64,000 nucleotides of DNA from Novosphingobium subterraneum (GTDB lineage: Bacteria; Pseudomonadota; Alphaproteobacteria; Sphingomonadales; Sphingomonadaceae): positions 34,697 to 98,696 of the forward strand of contig NZ_JRVC01000019.1 of assembly GCF_000807925.1 (NCBI RefSeq), written 5' to 3'. A model generated the notes under the pieces. The model was given only the letters and a program-made list of their open reading frames with translations. It did no database searches and was not told where the DNA came from. Made by a program: the position numbers and the translations under genes. How positions within the stretch are numbered: position 1 is the first letter of the stretch; each line of letters begins with the position of its first letter. Below, piece by piece: positions 34,475 to 42,737 of the stretch.

Positions 34475-36009
34475 GTGCCCACCGCCTCTGCCGCCTTGCG
34501 CGCGGCTTCGTTGAGGGCGGCGTACTTCTTCTTGAAGGCCGGGCGATCCTGCGGCGTCTCTTCCCAGATCCCGGCGGCCGGGCCAGTGCCGACGCCTTCG
34601 AAGAACGCGGTCATCCTGTCGAAGCGCGCCTTGTTGGCCATCGCCGCATTGATCACTTGCGCCAGGCTGCCGGCGCCGGCCACGCCCATCAGGGGGCGGG
34701 CCGAGATCAGGTTGGTGAAGTAGAGCGCCGGAATCGCCTGGGCCTTGGCGTGCTGGACCACCGGGGTCGTGCCGATGGCAAGGTCGGGTCGGAATTCCTT
34801 CACCGCGGCTATGTCCTGTTCGAGGCTGGCGCGGAACTGGACACGGACCCCGCGCGCCTCGAGCCATTCGCGGTCCGGATCGGACCAGCGCGTGCGCGGG
34901 CAGGCGCTGCCCACATAGGGTACGTCAGCGCCGCTTTCGATCAGCAGGCGGGCGACGAGCAGTTCGGAGCCTTCGTAGCCGGAGACGGTGATCCGGCCCT
35001 TGATCGGGTTGGCGGCAAGCGCGGCACGGATCATCGGCACGAAGCGCGCCTTGGCGGCTTCGACCTTTTCGGCTGGCACGTTGCAGGCAGTACCGATGGC
35101 ATCGAGCCAAGCCGCCGTGCCTTCCGCGCCGACCGGGGCCGAGCCGACCACGGTGCGCCCGGCATGTTCGAATTCACGGACGCTGGCGGTGTAGAACGGA
35201 TGGATTGCAGCCACGACCGCGCAATCGAGCGCAGCGTAAAGCTCGCGCCACTCGCGGGTTGGGACGACCGGCCCGGCGGCAAGGCCCAATGGTTCGAGCA
35301 TCATGCCGATGCCCACGGGATCAGCCGGGAACATTTCGCCAAGGAGGGTTACGGTCGGCTTGTCGGCACGGTTGGTTGGGGCCGCGACCGGGCCTTGCGC
35401 CACTTCCTCGCGGGCATATGCAAGCATCGCTCCGGCGAGCACGTCCTTGGCCTCGGCGTGCGTGGGTATGCCAAAGCCCGGCACGTCAATGCCGATGATG
35501 CGCACGCCGTTGATCTGCTTCTTGAGCAACCGCAGCGGTACGCCGCTGGCGGTCGGGACGCACAGGTTGGTTACGACGATTGCATCGTAATCGGCTGGAT
35601 CGGCAAGGCCTTCGACGGCTTCCTTGATGTCTTCGAACAGCTTGCCGGTGACCAGGGTCTCGGAACTGAACGGCACGTAACCGACGGTGCGCCGTGCGCC
35701 GTAAAAGTGCGAGGTGAAGGTCAGGCCATAGACGCAGCAGGCCGAGCCCGAGAGCACGGTGGCAGTGCGGCGCATCCTGAGGCCAACGCGGAGTGAACCG
35801 AAGGCGGGGCACATCGATTGCGGCTGATCGTGCGGGCCAACCGGGTAGTCGGCGGCATAGCGATCGAGCAGTTCCGAGCCTTGCGCCTTGTTGGTCGCCT
35901 CGCGCAACACATCGGCGCCGGCATGGCAGCCGCCACCTTCGACTGGCGGATCGAGAGCGATTCGGTCCGGCTCGCGCGCATGACGCGCCCTGTCGGCGAG
36001 GTCAGTCAT
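34471..36009 (-). CDS. bchY: Chlorophyllide a reductase subunit Y
   Basis: A NifD-like subunit of 512 residues. It shows SMCPAFGSLRVGLRMRRTATVLSGSACCVYGLTF with the cluster-binding cysteines (residues about 65-98), NLCVPTASGVPLRLL (near 150), and YVGSACPRTRWSDPDREWL. It pairs with BchZ. The start at 36009 lies three bases after bchX. The C-terminus PAFKKKYAALNEAARKAAE is helical and basic. Confidence 0.97.
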   Translation of the reverse strand: MTDLADRARHAREPDRIALDPPVEGGGCHAGADVLREATNKAQGSELLDRYAADYPVGPHDQPQSMCPAFGSLRVGLRMRRTATVLSGSACCVYGLTFTSHFYGARRTVGYVPFSSETLVTGKLFEDIKEAVEGLADPADYDAIVVTNLCVPTASGVPLRLLKKQINGVRIIGIDVPGFGIPTHAEAKDVLAGAMLAYAREEVAQGPVAAPTNRADKPTVTLLGEMFPADPVGIGMMLEPLGLAAGPVVPTREWRELYAALDCAVVAAIHPFYTASVREFEHAGRTVVGSAPVGAEGTAAWLDAIGTACNVPAEKVEAAKARFVPMIRAALAANPIKGRITVSGYEGSELLVARLLIESGADVPYVGSACPRTRWSDPDREWLEARGVRVQFRASLEQDIAAVKEFRPDLAIGTTPVVQHAKAQAIPALYFTNLISARPLMGVAGAGSLAQVINAAMANKARFDRMTAFFEGVGTGPAAGIWEETPQDRPAFKKKYAALNEAARKAAEAVGT

Positions 36010-36012
36010 GCC

Positions 36013-37002
36013 TCAGACCTCGTCATAGACCACCTCGAGAGAGGGGCGCTGCTCGAAAGATCCGCCGCGCATGTCAGCCTGTGTCGCCGGGACCAACTCG
36101 ACGTTGCCTCCGGTGTCTTCGGGGGAGAAGAGGCCGAGCAGTCCATCCTGGTCGAGGGGCGTGGGCTGCCGCGGCGGCGCCGACGCGACATTGGATGCAA
36201 GCTCTGCGAAGAGACTGCCCCATTGCCCGCCGGGCTTGCCGATAATCTGGTAATTGGCCGACTTGCGCCGGATGTCCTCGTCCGCCGGAATGGCGCAGAG
36301 CACGGGGATGTCGACCGCGTTGGCAAAGGCCTGCGCCTCGCCGGTGCCGTCGTCCTTGTTGATGATCATGCCGGCGACGCCGACATTGCCGCCCATCTTG
36401 CGGAAGTATTCCACCGCCTTGCAGACGTTGTTGGCAACGTACAGCGACTGCAGGTCGTTCGAGCCGACGACGATGACCTTCTGGCACATGTCGCGCGCAA
36501 TCGGCAGGCCGAAGCCGCCGCAGACGACGTCGCCCAGAAAGTCGAGCAGGACGTAATCAAAGCCCCAGTCATGGAAGCCGAGCTTCTCGAGCAGTTCGAA
36601 GCCGTGGATGATGCCGCGACCGCCGCAGCCACGGCCGACTTCGGGGCCGCCCAGTTCCATGGCGAAGACGCCGTCACGCTGGAAGCAGACGTCCTCGATG
36701 CGGACTTCCTCACCGGCCAGCTTCTTGGCGGACGACGTCTCGATGATCGTCGGGCAGGCCTTGCCGGCAAAGAGCAGGCTGGTGGTATCGGACTTGGGAT
36801 CGCAGCCGATCAGCAGCACGCGCTTGCCCTGCTGGGCGAGCATGTAGCTGAGGTTGGACAGGGCAAAGCTCTTGCCCGAGCCGCCCTTGCCGTAGATCGC
36901 GATGATCTGCGTTTCCTTCTGTACCTCGCCGGTGTGCGGCGCGTCAGGCTCGATCGCGGCTTCAGCGCGCAGGGCAGCGGCATGTGTATCCAGCATCGTC
37001 AT
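36013..37002 (-). CDS. bchX: Chlorophyllide a reductase iron protein subunit X
   Basis: A NifH-like ATPase of 329 residues with the P loop YGKGGSGKSFALSNLSYML, the switch IGCDPKSDTTSLLF, and the cluster cysteines in GGPEVGRGCGGRGI and DFLGDVVCGGFGLPI. It passes electrons to BchY-BchZ. The BchX-type loop GSGKSFALSN separates it from BchL (GIGKSTTSSN) at 14636-15532. The ATG overlaps the bchC stop. Confidence 0.98.
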   Translation of the reverse strand: MTMLDTHAAALRAEAAIEPDAPHTGEVQKETQIIAIYGKGGSGKSFALSNLSYMLAQQGKRVLLIGCDPKSDTTSLLFAGKACPTIIETSSAKKLAGEEVRIEDVCFQRDGVFAMELGGPEVGRGCGGRGIIHGFELLEKLGFHDWGFDYVLLDFLGDVVCGGFGLPIARDMCQKVIVVGSNDLQSLYVANNVCKAVEYFRKMGGNVGVAGMIINKDDGTGEAQAFANAVDIPVLCAIPADEDIRRKSANYQIIGKPGGQWGSLFAELASNVASAPPRQPTPLDQDGLLGLFSPEDTGGNVELVPATQADMRGGSFEQRPSLEVVYDEV

Positions 37003-37964
37003 GCGCAGTTGCTCCAGTCGAGGACCATCTTGAGGCAGTCGGCATCGAGGAAGGCTTCGGGATAGGCATCCTGGGCTTCTTCGGCCGGGCGTTGGTGCGA
37101 GACCAGGCCCGAAAGATCGAGCGCGCCGCAGTCGATCAGGGCGCGGGTCGAGGCGAGATCATCCGGCCCCCATTCGGCGGCAACGCGGAAGCGTGCCTCG
37201 GCCCGGAAGGCAGGTGCGAAGGCAAAGCTCGGGCGGTTGGCGTAGAAGCCTGCCAGCACGATCTCGCCCTTCTTGCGCAGGCGCGGGACGAGCAGGTCGA
37301 GGCAATCGGCATCGCCGCTGGCGTCATAGATGTTCGCGTAATCGTGGCGATCGTCGTCCTTCGGAGCGATGACGTTGTACCCTTGGGTGCCGGTCCGGCG
37401 GGCGGGCTTGTGCTCCCAGACCGTGGGGGCGGGGGCACCTGCAGCGATGGTCATGCGCGCGAGCAGGCGGCCCAGCGTGCCGTGGCCAATGATCAGATCG
37501 GGCGGATCGCCACCGTTCATCGCGTGAAGCGCAGTCGCGGCGAGCGCAAACAGAACCCCGTCACGACCCAGCGACTCGGAGACGGGAAGGGCGCGTGCGG
37601 ACGGGACGATGACCTGCCGCGCGGTGCCCCCGAACAGGCCGCGCGCATCGCGATAGCAGGTTGCGCCGGGGACAAAGACCCAGTCGCCGATGCGCGTCTG
37701 GACTTCGCTTCCGGCATCGACGATGCGGCCCAAGCTCTCGTATCCGGGCACCAGCGGGTAGCCCATTCCGGGGAAGTTCGGCATCTCGCCCGACCAGAGA
37801 AGCTTTTCGGTTCCGGCACTTACGCCGCTCCACTGGACTTCGATGAGGACGTCTGAAGGAGCGAGTGCGGAGAAGCCTGCTTCGGAGCCTTGTCCTGAGG
37901 TCAAGGCAAGCCTGCGAAGCGCGATGCGCCTCGGTGCTTCCAGTATGACCGCCAGCGACTCCAT
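36999..37964 (-). CDS. bchC: Bacteriochlorophyllide a dehydrogenase (3-hydroxyethyl)
   Basis: A zinc-independent-looking medium-chain dehydrogenase of 321 residues. It oxidises the C3 hydroxyethyl group to acetyl. It begins MESLAVILEAPRRIALRRL. Landmarks are VQWSGVSAGTEKLLWSG, FPGMGYPLVPGYESLGRIVDAG, PDLIIGHGTLGRLLARM (nucleotide site) and VLAGFYANRPSF. It heads the bchCXYZ-puf region and has its own promoter with a PpsR box at 38058-38075. Confidence 0.96.
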   Translation of the reverse strand: MESLAVILEAPRRIALRRLALTSGQGSEAGFSALAPSDVLIEVQWSGVSAGTEKLLWSGEMPNFPGMGYPLVPGYESLGRIVDAGSEVQTRIGDWVFVPGATCYRDARGLFGGTARQVIVPSARALPVSESLGRDGVLFALAATALHAMNGGDPPDLIIGHGTLGRLLARMTIAAGAPAPTVWEHKPARRTGTQGYNVIAPKDDDRHDYANIYDASGDADCLDLLVPRLRKKGEIVLAGFYANRPSFAFAPAFRAEARFRVAAEWGPDDLASTRALIDCGALDLSGLVSHQRPAEEAQDAYPEAFLDADCLKMVLDWSNCA

Positions 37965-38020
37965 GCCGGTCTTCCCCTCTCCCGGTGATCCGGGCCTTGC
38001 CGCAGTATCCGGATGGGTAC

Positions 38021-38075
38021 TGTCAGGCAGTGTTCACCATACGCTAACGCCAAAGAGTGTCAAACAGATTGGACG
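38021..38075 (-). promoter_or_regulatory. bchC promoter with PpsR box 4 and a weaker second box
   Basis: A PpsR box TGTC-N10-GACG covers 38058-38075. Its left half gives the minus-strand -35 TTGACA (38063-38058), followed after 16 bases by TATGGT (38041-38036). A partial box, TGTC-N10-CACC (38021-38038), overlaps the -10. A pair of boxes around a bchC promoter resembles the arrangement known from Rhodobacter. Confidence 0.65.
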
Positions 38076-38085
38076 GTCATAGCTG

Positions 38086-39225
38086 TCAATATGAACTAAC
38101 AATGACGCTGGCGATGACCGGCGTTGCCGTTCGCTTCTGTTGCCAGTGCCGGAAGCCCGCTTTGTGAAGCATCTCGCCGTATTCAGTGGGCGTGCGCGGG
38201 CGGCCAGAGTTCATCGCCCAGAGATAAAGGCCGAAATAGGCATCTCCCATGGCCTTTGCCCCGCGTGCCCCGGCCATCGGTTCGGCAATGACTAGGCGCC
38301 CGTTTTCGGGAAGAGCTGCGCGAATTCCGCGCAGGATCCGCAGGCAGCGATCATCGTCATGATCGTGGAGAATCCGCGAAAGAGTTATGCAATCGTAGCC
38401 GGTGGGCAGGGCGTCGGCAAAGAAGTCACCAGGATGAAGGGAGACTCGCGACGGCAGATTCGTTGCACCGGAAAGAACAGGAGGCAGGTCGAATATGCCC
38501 AGCTCCAGCGATGGACATGCCGGGGCCAGCGCGTTGACGAAAGCGCCATGGCCGCCCCCTATGTCAAGGAGGCGGCAATGGCGGTCGAAAGCATAGGCAC
38601 CCATCGCCTGCTGCGCCACCATCTGCTGCGACGCGGCCATAAGTGAAGAGTAGCGACCGGCAATTTCGCCATCGGTTTCAGAGTGATAGTGCCAGAAGCG
38701 CGACAGGGCCGTCGGCTCCTGTCGGTCCTGCCGCAGCAGGGCAAGCGGGTCGGAGAGATCCGCGTAAAGCAGCGGGTGATGCGCGACCATGGCGAGCGCC
38801 CCGGGGTTTGATCGCAGAGCCGCCCCTTGCTGGCCGAGCATCCAGCATCCCGGGGCAACTTCTTCGGCAAGATCCAGCGCGGCGGCGGCGCGGAGCAGCC
38901 GAGTCGCGGCGGCATGACTCAGCGCGGTCGAGCGGGCGATATCATCGGCGTTGCAAGGCCCTGCGTCGAGCAGGTCGAGCAGGCCGGTCTGGACCGCGGC
39001 AAGCAGTATCTGCGAATAGGTGAAGCCTGCCACCAGATCGAACGCGCTGGCGGCGCGGCGCCTTGATACGCTTGCAAAAATGGGAAGGCGCGACGCCCAG
39101 TCCTGGAAGACCGGGCTGCCCAGAACCCGGTTGCGCCAATGGGTCCAGCGGCGTCGCCATTCGGGAGGCCGTTCAGGAGGGTGGGGCACCGGCGGCGCAT
39201 CCGTGAAAGGGGCAACGTCCAGCAT
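38086..39225 (-). CDS. crtF: Hydroxyneurosporene O-methyltransferase
   Basis: A carotenoid 1-O-methyltransferase of 379 residues from the ATG at 39225, the only ATG that gives a sensible N-terminus (MLDVAPFTDAPP). An N-terminal dimerisation/winged-helix part (FDLVAGFTYSQILLAAVQTGLLDLL) precedes the SAM domain with RLLDIGGGHGAFVNALA (near residue 205) and TLSRILHDHDD, the catalytic His loop. The end MNSGRPRTPTEYGEMLHKAGF is typical. A perfect PpsR box begins one base upstream of the ATG. Together with CrtC and CrtD, encoded divergently, it makes methoxylated acyclic carotenoids. Confidence 0.95.
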   Translation of the reverse strand: MLDVAPFTDAPPVPHPPERPPEWRRRWTHWRNRVLGSPVFQDWASRLPIFASVSRRRAASAFDLVAGFTYSQILLAAVQTGLLDLLDAGPCNADDIARSTALSHAAATRLLRAAAALDLAEEVAPGCWMLGQQGAALRSNPGALAMVAHHPLLYADLSDPLALLRQDRQEPTALSRFWHYHSETDGEIAGRYSSLMAASQQMVAQQAMGAYAFDRHCRLLDIGGGHGAFVNALAPACPSLELGIFDLPPVLSGATNLPSRVSLHPGDFFADALPTGYDCITLSRILHDHDDDRCLRILRGIRAALPENGRLVIAEPMAGARGAKAMGDAYFGLYLWAMNSGRPRTPTEYGEMLHKAGFRHWQQKRTATPVIASVIVSSY

Positions 39226-39226
39226 A

Positions 39227-39244
39227 TGTCCAAAAGATTGGACA
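39227..39244. promoter_or_regulatory. PpsR box 5, perfect consensus (crtF/crtD)
   Basis: TGTC-N10-GACA without mismatch, in the 80-base divergent region between crtF and crtD, one base from the crtF ATG. For crtF a weak pair TTGACC (39263-39258), N18, AATCTT (39239-39234) would put the box over the -10 and the start of transcription within a few bases of the ATG. For crtD it would cover TTGGAC. Confidence 0.8.
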
Positions 39245-39305
39245 TTTATGATGTAAAGGTCAATTGTATTCGCCGGAGGGTTTCCCTTCAGGAGAGGAGC
39301 TTGCC

Positions 39306-40865
39306 TTGGCATCGCGGGTGGCGATCATCGGCGCGGGCATCGGCGGCCTGACGGCAGCCGCGCTGCTGGCTGCGCGCGGGGCAGATGTCACCGTCGTAGA
39401 AAAGGCAGCGCACCCCGGTGGCAAGGCGCGTCAGCTGATCGTCGATGGTGCCTCCATCGATGCCGGTCCCACGGTCTTCACCCTGCGCGACGTATTCGAG
39501 GGCATCTTTGCGGCTTGCGGCGCCGATCTCGCCGACTTTGTCGACATTCGCCGCGCAGACGTGATTGCCCGTCACGCCTGGGATCCAGAGCGCCATCTCG
39601 ATCTCCATGCCGATCCGGAGCTGAGCGAGCAGGCCATTGGTGACTTTGCCGGCGCTTCGGCCGCAGCGGGCTTTCGTGCCTTCCGCAGGGAGGCCGCGCG
39701 CATTCACGGCATCATCGATCGTCCGATGATGCGCGGGAGCAAGGTCAGTTGGCCGCTCCCCCTGATGTGGCGCATCGGCTTGTGGCGCATGGGCGACCTT
39801 CTGGCGATCCGGCCCTACGAATCGATGTGGAAGGTGTTGGGCCAGCATTTTGCCGACCAGCGCCTGCGCCAGCTTTTCGCGCGCTATTCGACCTACTGTG
39901 GGTCCTCGCCGTTCGAGACACCGGCAACCTTGATGCTGATCGCCCACGTGGAAGCGCAAGGTGTCTGGCTGATCGAAGGTGGCATGAGCGCGCTTGCGGG
40001 TGCGTTGATGCGCTTGGGCCAGATGCATGGCGCGAAGTTCCGCTTCAGCACGGGCGCAGCCCTGATTGAGACCGCGCAAGGACGCACATCGGGCCTGATC
40101 CTCTGCAATGGCGAGCGCATTGCCGCCGACGCGGTTATCGCCAATGCCGATCCCGAGGCCTTGGCGGCAGGGCGCTTCGGCCCCTTGGGCGCCATGGCGG
40201 TGCCATCGCATGGCGTGCGCAAGCGTTCGCTCTCGGCGATGGTCTGGCTGGCTAATGCACGGACATCGGGCTTTCCGTTGCAGCGTCATAACGTGTTCTT
40301 CTCGCCCGACTATTCCCGCGAATTCAGCGACATTCGTGGCGGCGCTCCGCCATGTGATCCCAGCGTCTATGTCTGCGCGCTCGATCGCGAGGGCGGGGCC
40401 GATGTGCCGCCGGGCCAGCGTGAACGTCTGCAGATCATCGTCAACGCGCCTGCCAATGGCGACAGCCACACTTATACCGAAGAGGAGAAGGCCCGGTGCA
40501 CACAGGCCATGAGGCGCAGCCTTCAGCGTTGCGGACTGGAGCTGGAGGAAGACTTTCCCCACACGCTGCTGACGCCGAACGCCTTCGAGAACTTTTTGCC
40601 CTCGACCGGGGGGGCGATCTATGGTCGGGCCTCGCACGGCTGGGCGGCGTCCTTCCTCCGGCAGGGCACGCGGACCCGGATCCCTGGGCTTTACTGCGCG
40701 GGTGGAAGCACCCATCCGGGGGCCGGGGTGCCGATGGCCGCCTTGTCCGGACAACTGGCGATGCAGGCTGTGGTGCAAGACCTCGCTTCGATGCGGAAGT
40801 TCCGCCCGGTGGCTATGGCTGGTGGTATGTCGATGCGATCAGCGAATGCGGACGCCATGGGCTGA
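39306..40865 (+). CDS. crtD: Methoxyneurosporene / hydroxyneurosporene dehydrogenase CrtD
   Basis: A CrtI-type FAD desaturase of 519 residues. I chose the TTG at 39306, giving MASRVAIIGAGIGGL, because GGAGAGGAG lies at the right distance; the open frame reaches back to another TTG at 39264. The FAD motif is VAIIGAGIGGLTAAALLAARGADVTVVEK. CrtD-type segments are FARYSTYCGSSPFETPATLMLIAHVE and GVWLIEGGMSALAGAL. It introduces the C3,4 double bond into 1-hydroxylated or 1-methoxylated carotenoids. The true C-terminus should be near DLASM (about 40795); the last 22 codons are the crtC start region read in another frame. Confidence 0.93.
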   Translation: MASRVAIIGAGIGGLTAAALLAARGADVTVVEKAAHPGGKARQLIVDGASIDAGPTVFTLRDVFEGIFAACGADLADFVDIRRADVIARHAWDPERHLDLHADPELSEQAIGDFAGASAAAGFRAFRREAARIHGIIDRPMMRGSKVSWPLPLMWRIGLWRMGDLLAIRPYESMWKVLGQHFADQRLRQLFARYSTYCGSSPFETPATLMLIAHVEAQGVWLIEGGMSALAGALMRLGQMHGAKFRFSTGAALIETAQGRTSGLILCNGERIAADAVIANADPEALAAGRFGPLGAMAVPSHGVRKRSLSAMVWLANARTSGFPLQRHNVFFSPDYSREFSDIRGGAPPCDPSVYVCALDREGGADVPPGQRERLQIIVNAPANGDSHTYTEEEKARCTQAMRRSLQRCGLELEEDFPHTLLTPNAFENFLPSTGGAIYGRASHGWAASFLRQGTRTRIPGLYCAGGSTHPGAGVPMAALSGQLAMQAVVQDLASMRKFRPVAMAGGMSMRSANADAMG

Positions 40866-41701
40866 CGATCATCGCATTCATCGGCAGTGTTTTCTCGCCC
40901 TACTACAAGAAGAGCGGCCGCGCCGATCCGTTGCAGCACTGCGCCCTGAACGTGGCGCTCTATGGCCCCGGCGCACGCTGGACCATGACCGAGCGCGAGC
41001 GTGGCAGTGTTGCGCGCGATGCCGACAATCTGCAGATCGGGCCGAGTTCGGTTCGCTGGACCGGTGACGCGCTCGAAATCGATATCGAGGAGATGGACAA
41101 GCGGGTTGGTGTGCCTTGGCAGCGGCGTGTCGCCGGCAAGGTCCGCGTCTACCCGGAAGCGACCAACGACCGCGCCTTCTCGCTGGACCCGGCCGGGCGC
41201 CACCGCTGGCACTGCATTGCCCCGCGCGCGCGGATCGAGGTCCGGATGGAAAAGCCTGGGCTCAAGTGGAAGGGCAGCGCCTATCTCGATTCGAACTTCG
41301 GCGCGGAATCGCTGGAGGAGGGCTTCCGCGTCTGGCATTGGTCCCGCGCCCATGGGCGCAGCGGATCGGTGGTCTGCTACGAGGGTATCCGTCGCAATGG
41401 CCAGGGCTTTGCCAGCGCGTTGCGCTTTGGCGCGGACGGCGTGCCGCACGAGGAGGAGGCGCTGCCGCCCGTTGCGCCCTTGCCGAACACGCTCTGGCAG
41501 ATGGAGCGCAAGACGCGGGCGGACAGGGGCCACGCCAGCGTCATCCGCACCTGGGAGGACGCACCATTCTATGCGCGCTCCACCCTGTCATCGCGCCTGT
41601 TCGGAGAGCCCGTCGTGGCGGTGCAGGAAAGTCTTGATCTTGATCGCTTTTCTTCGCCGATCGTGCAGTTCATGCTGCCATATCGGATACCGCGTGGCTA
41701 G
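40529..41701 (+). CDS. crtC: Acyclic carotenoid 1,2-hydratase CrtC, start codon unclear
   Basis: Hydroxyneurosporene synthase adds water across the C1-C2 double bond. Family homology begins near 40784 (RFDAEVPPGGYGWWYVDA), followed by HGLTIIAFIGSVFSPYYKKSG, HCALNVALYGP, and in the C-terminal half YLDSNFGAESLEEGFRVWHWSR. No ATG, GTG or TTG exists in this frame between 40530 and 40784. The nearest in-frame starts are TTG at 40529, used here, and GTG at 40496; both would read about 85-96 extra codons through crtD in a different frame. A CTG or other rare start near 40700-40780, or a one-base indel around 40790, are the alternatives. Confidence 0.85.
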   Translation: MRTGAGGRLSPHAADAERLRELFALDRGGDLWSGLARLGGVLPPAGHADPDPWALLRGWKHPSGGRGADGRLVRTTGDAGCGARPRFDAEVPPGGYGWWYVDAISECGRHGLTIIAFIGSVFSPYYKKSGRADPLQHCALNVALYGPGARWTMTERERGSVARDADNLQIGPSSVRWTGDALEIDIEEMDKRVGVPWQRRVAGKVRVYPEATNDRAFSLDPAGRHRWHCIAPRARIEVRMEKPGLKWKGSAYLDSNFGAESLEEGFRVWHWSRAHGRSGSVVCYEGIRRNGQGFASALRFGADGVPHEEEALPPVAPLPNTLWQMERKTRADRGHASVIRTWEDAPFYARSTLSSRLFGEPVVAVQESLDLDRFSSPIVQFMLPYRIPRG

Positions 41702-41841
41702 TCGTCCGGGTTCTGCTTCTTCGCCTTGTCCTTCGCGATCTCGCGGTTGACCGACCATAGCTGGTAAATGCCGAAGCCCAGCGCGATGACGGCGGTGAAG
41801 ACGATTTCCACCCAGCCAAAGTGTTCGCTCATCGAATTCAT
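41698..41841 (-). CDS. Small single-pass membrane protein, 47 aa, coupled to bchO
   Basis: The peptide begins MNSMSEHFGWVEIVFTAVI and continues ALGFGIYQLWSVNREIAKDK, ending KAKKQNPDD. It has one membrane helix (residues about 10-29) and a charged, Lys-rich tail. The ATG at 41841 overlaps the bchO stop by ATGA, and its stop TAG shares the palindrome CTAG with the crtC stop on the other strand. An inner ATG at 41832 would give 44 residues. It is too short for routine gene finding. The size and topology resemble small accessory subunits of membrane complexes; the function is unknown. Confidence 0.75.
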   Translation of the reverse strand: MNSMSEHFGWVEIVFTAVIALGFGIYQLWSVNREIAKDKAKKQNPDD

Positions 41842-42737
41842 CCTGGCTCTCCCTCGCTTTCGTCACTCGCACTTGCGGAGGCGAACGTGCGGATCAGTTC
41901 AGCGGCCTTCTCGGGGCGCTCTTCGTGCGCAAGATGCCCAAGCCCCGGCAGCACTTCCAGACGGCAATCGGGGATCAACCTCGCGGCTTGTTCGACAGAC
42001 GACAGCGGCACGGCTGTGTCGCCGCTGGAATGGACCAGCAGCACGCGGCTTATTAACTGCGGTAGCAAGCGGCTGAGCGCGTCGAGGTCCCAACTGGCCA
42101 TCATTTCCATTGCCCCGCCACAGTGGTGATGGTTGCCCATCAACGCCTCGTAGGCAGCGATCCCCCGCACATCGATGGCAGAGCCGGTGGCGCGGCGCAG
42201 AAAGCGCCCGGTCTCGCCCGGAATGCGGGCAATGCCGGCCAGCATCCGCGGGACGAAGGGGTTCACGAACAGCATCCTGGCCAGCGACGGGAACAGCTTG
42301 GCGGCAAGGCCGGGGAAGGGCATCAGGGCGGGATTGAAGCCGATCAGGGGCGTGGCCGCGCCCTGCAGATGGACGGTCTGGATCGCAATGGCCGCGCCGG
42401 CCGAGTGGCCGACGATCAGCGACGGCCTCTGGCCAAGGGTATCGAGCAGGGCGATCACGGCACTCGCCATGCCAGGCAACGTCAGGCCCTGTCGCGGGCG
42501 GCCCTTGGTATAGCCGTGGCCGGGCAGGTCAGGGGCAATCACAGTGAAGTCCTGCGCCAGCAGTGGCAGCACGTCACGCCAGCTATGCGTTGCCGCGCCG
42601 GTGCCGTGGAGCAGCAGGATCGCCGGCCCATCGCCGGCCACCTGAACGTGCCACTTGAGCCCCGGCGTCTCCACGAAGCGGCTTGTTTCGCGGTTCGGCC
42701 AGTTGCGCCCTTCGACCTCCCAGCGCGGCCCGCTCAT
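41838..42737 (-). CDS. bchO: BchO, Mg-chelatase-associated alpha/beta hydrolase
   Basis: An alpha/beta hydrolase of 299 residues. It has the oxyanion HGTGAATHSWRD (near residue 44), the nucleophile elbow VGHSAGAA with Ser (near residue 110), an acid in HSSGDTAVPL and the His in LPGLGHLAHEERP. The N-terminal GRNWPNRETSRFVETPGLKWHVQ is typical of BchO. It is always found with bchI and bchD, and its role in magnesium insertion is not defined. It overlaps bchD by ATGA. Confidence 0.95.
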   Translation of the reverse strand: MSGPRWEVEGRNWPNRETSRFVETPGLKWHVQVAGDGPAILLLHGTGAATHSWRDVLPLLAQDFTVIAPDLPGHGYTKGRPRQGLTLPGMASAVIALLDTLGQRPSLIVGHSAGAAIAIQTVHLQGAATPLIGFNPALMPFPGLAAKLFPSLARMLFVNPFVPRMLAGIARIPGETGRFLRRATGSAIDVRGIAAYEALMGNHHHCGGAMEMMASWDLDALSRLLPQLISRVLLVHSSGDTAVPLSSVEQAARLIPDCRLEVLPGLGHLAHEERPEKAAELIRTFASASASDESEGEPG

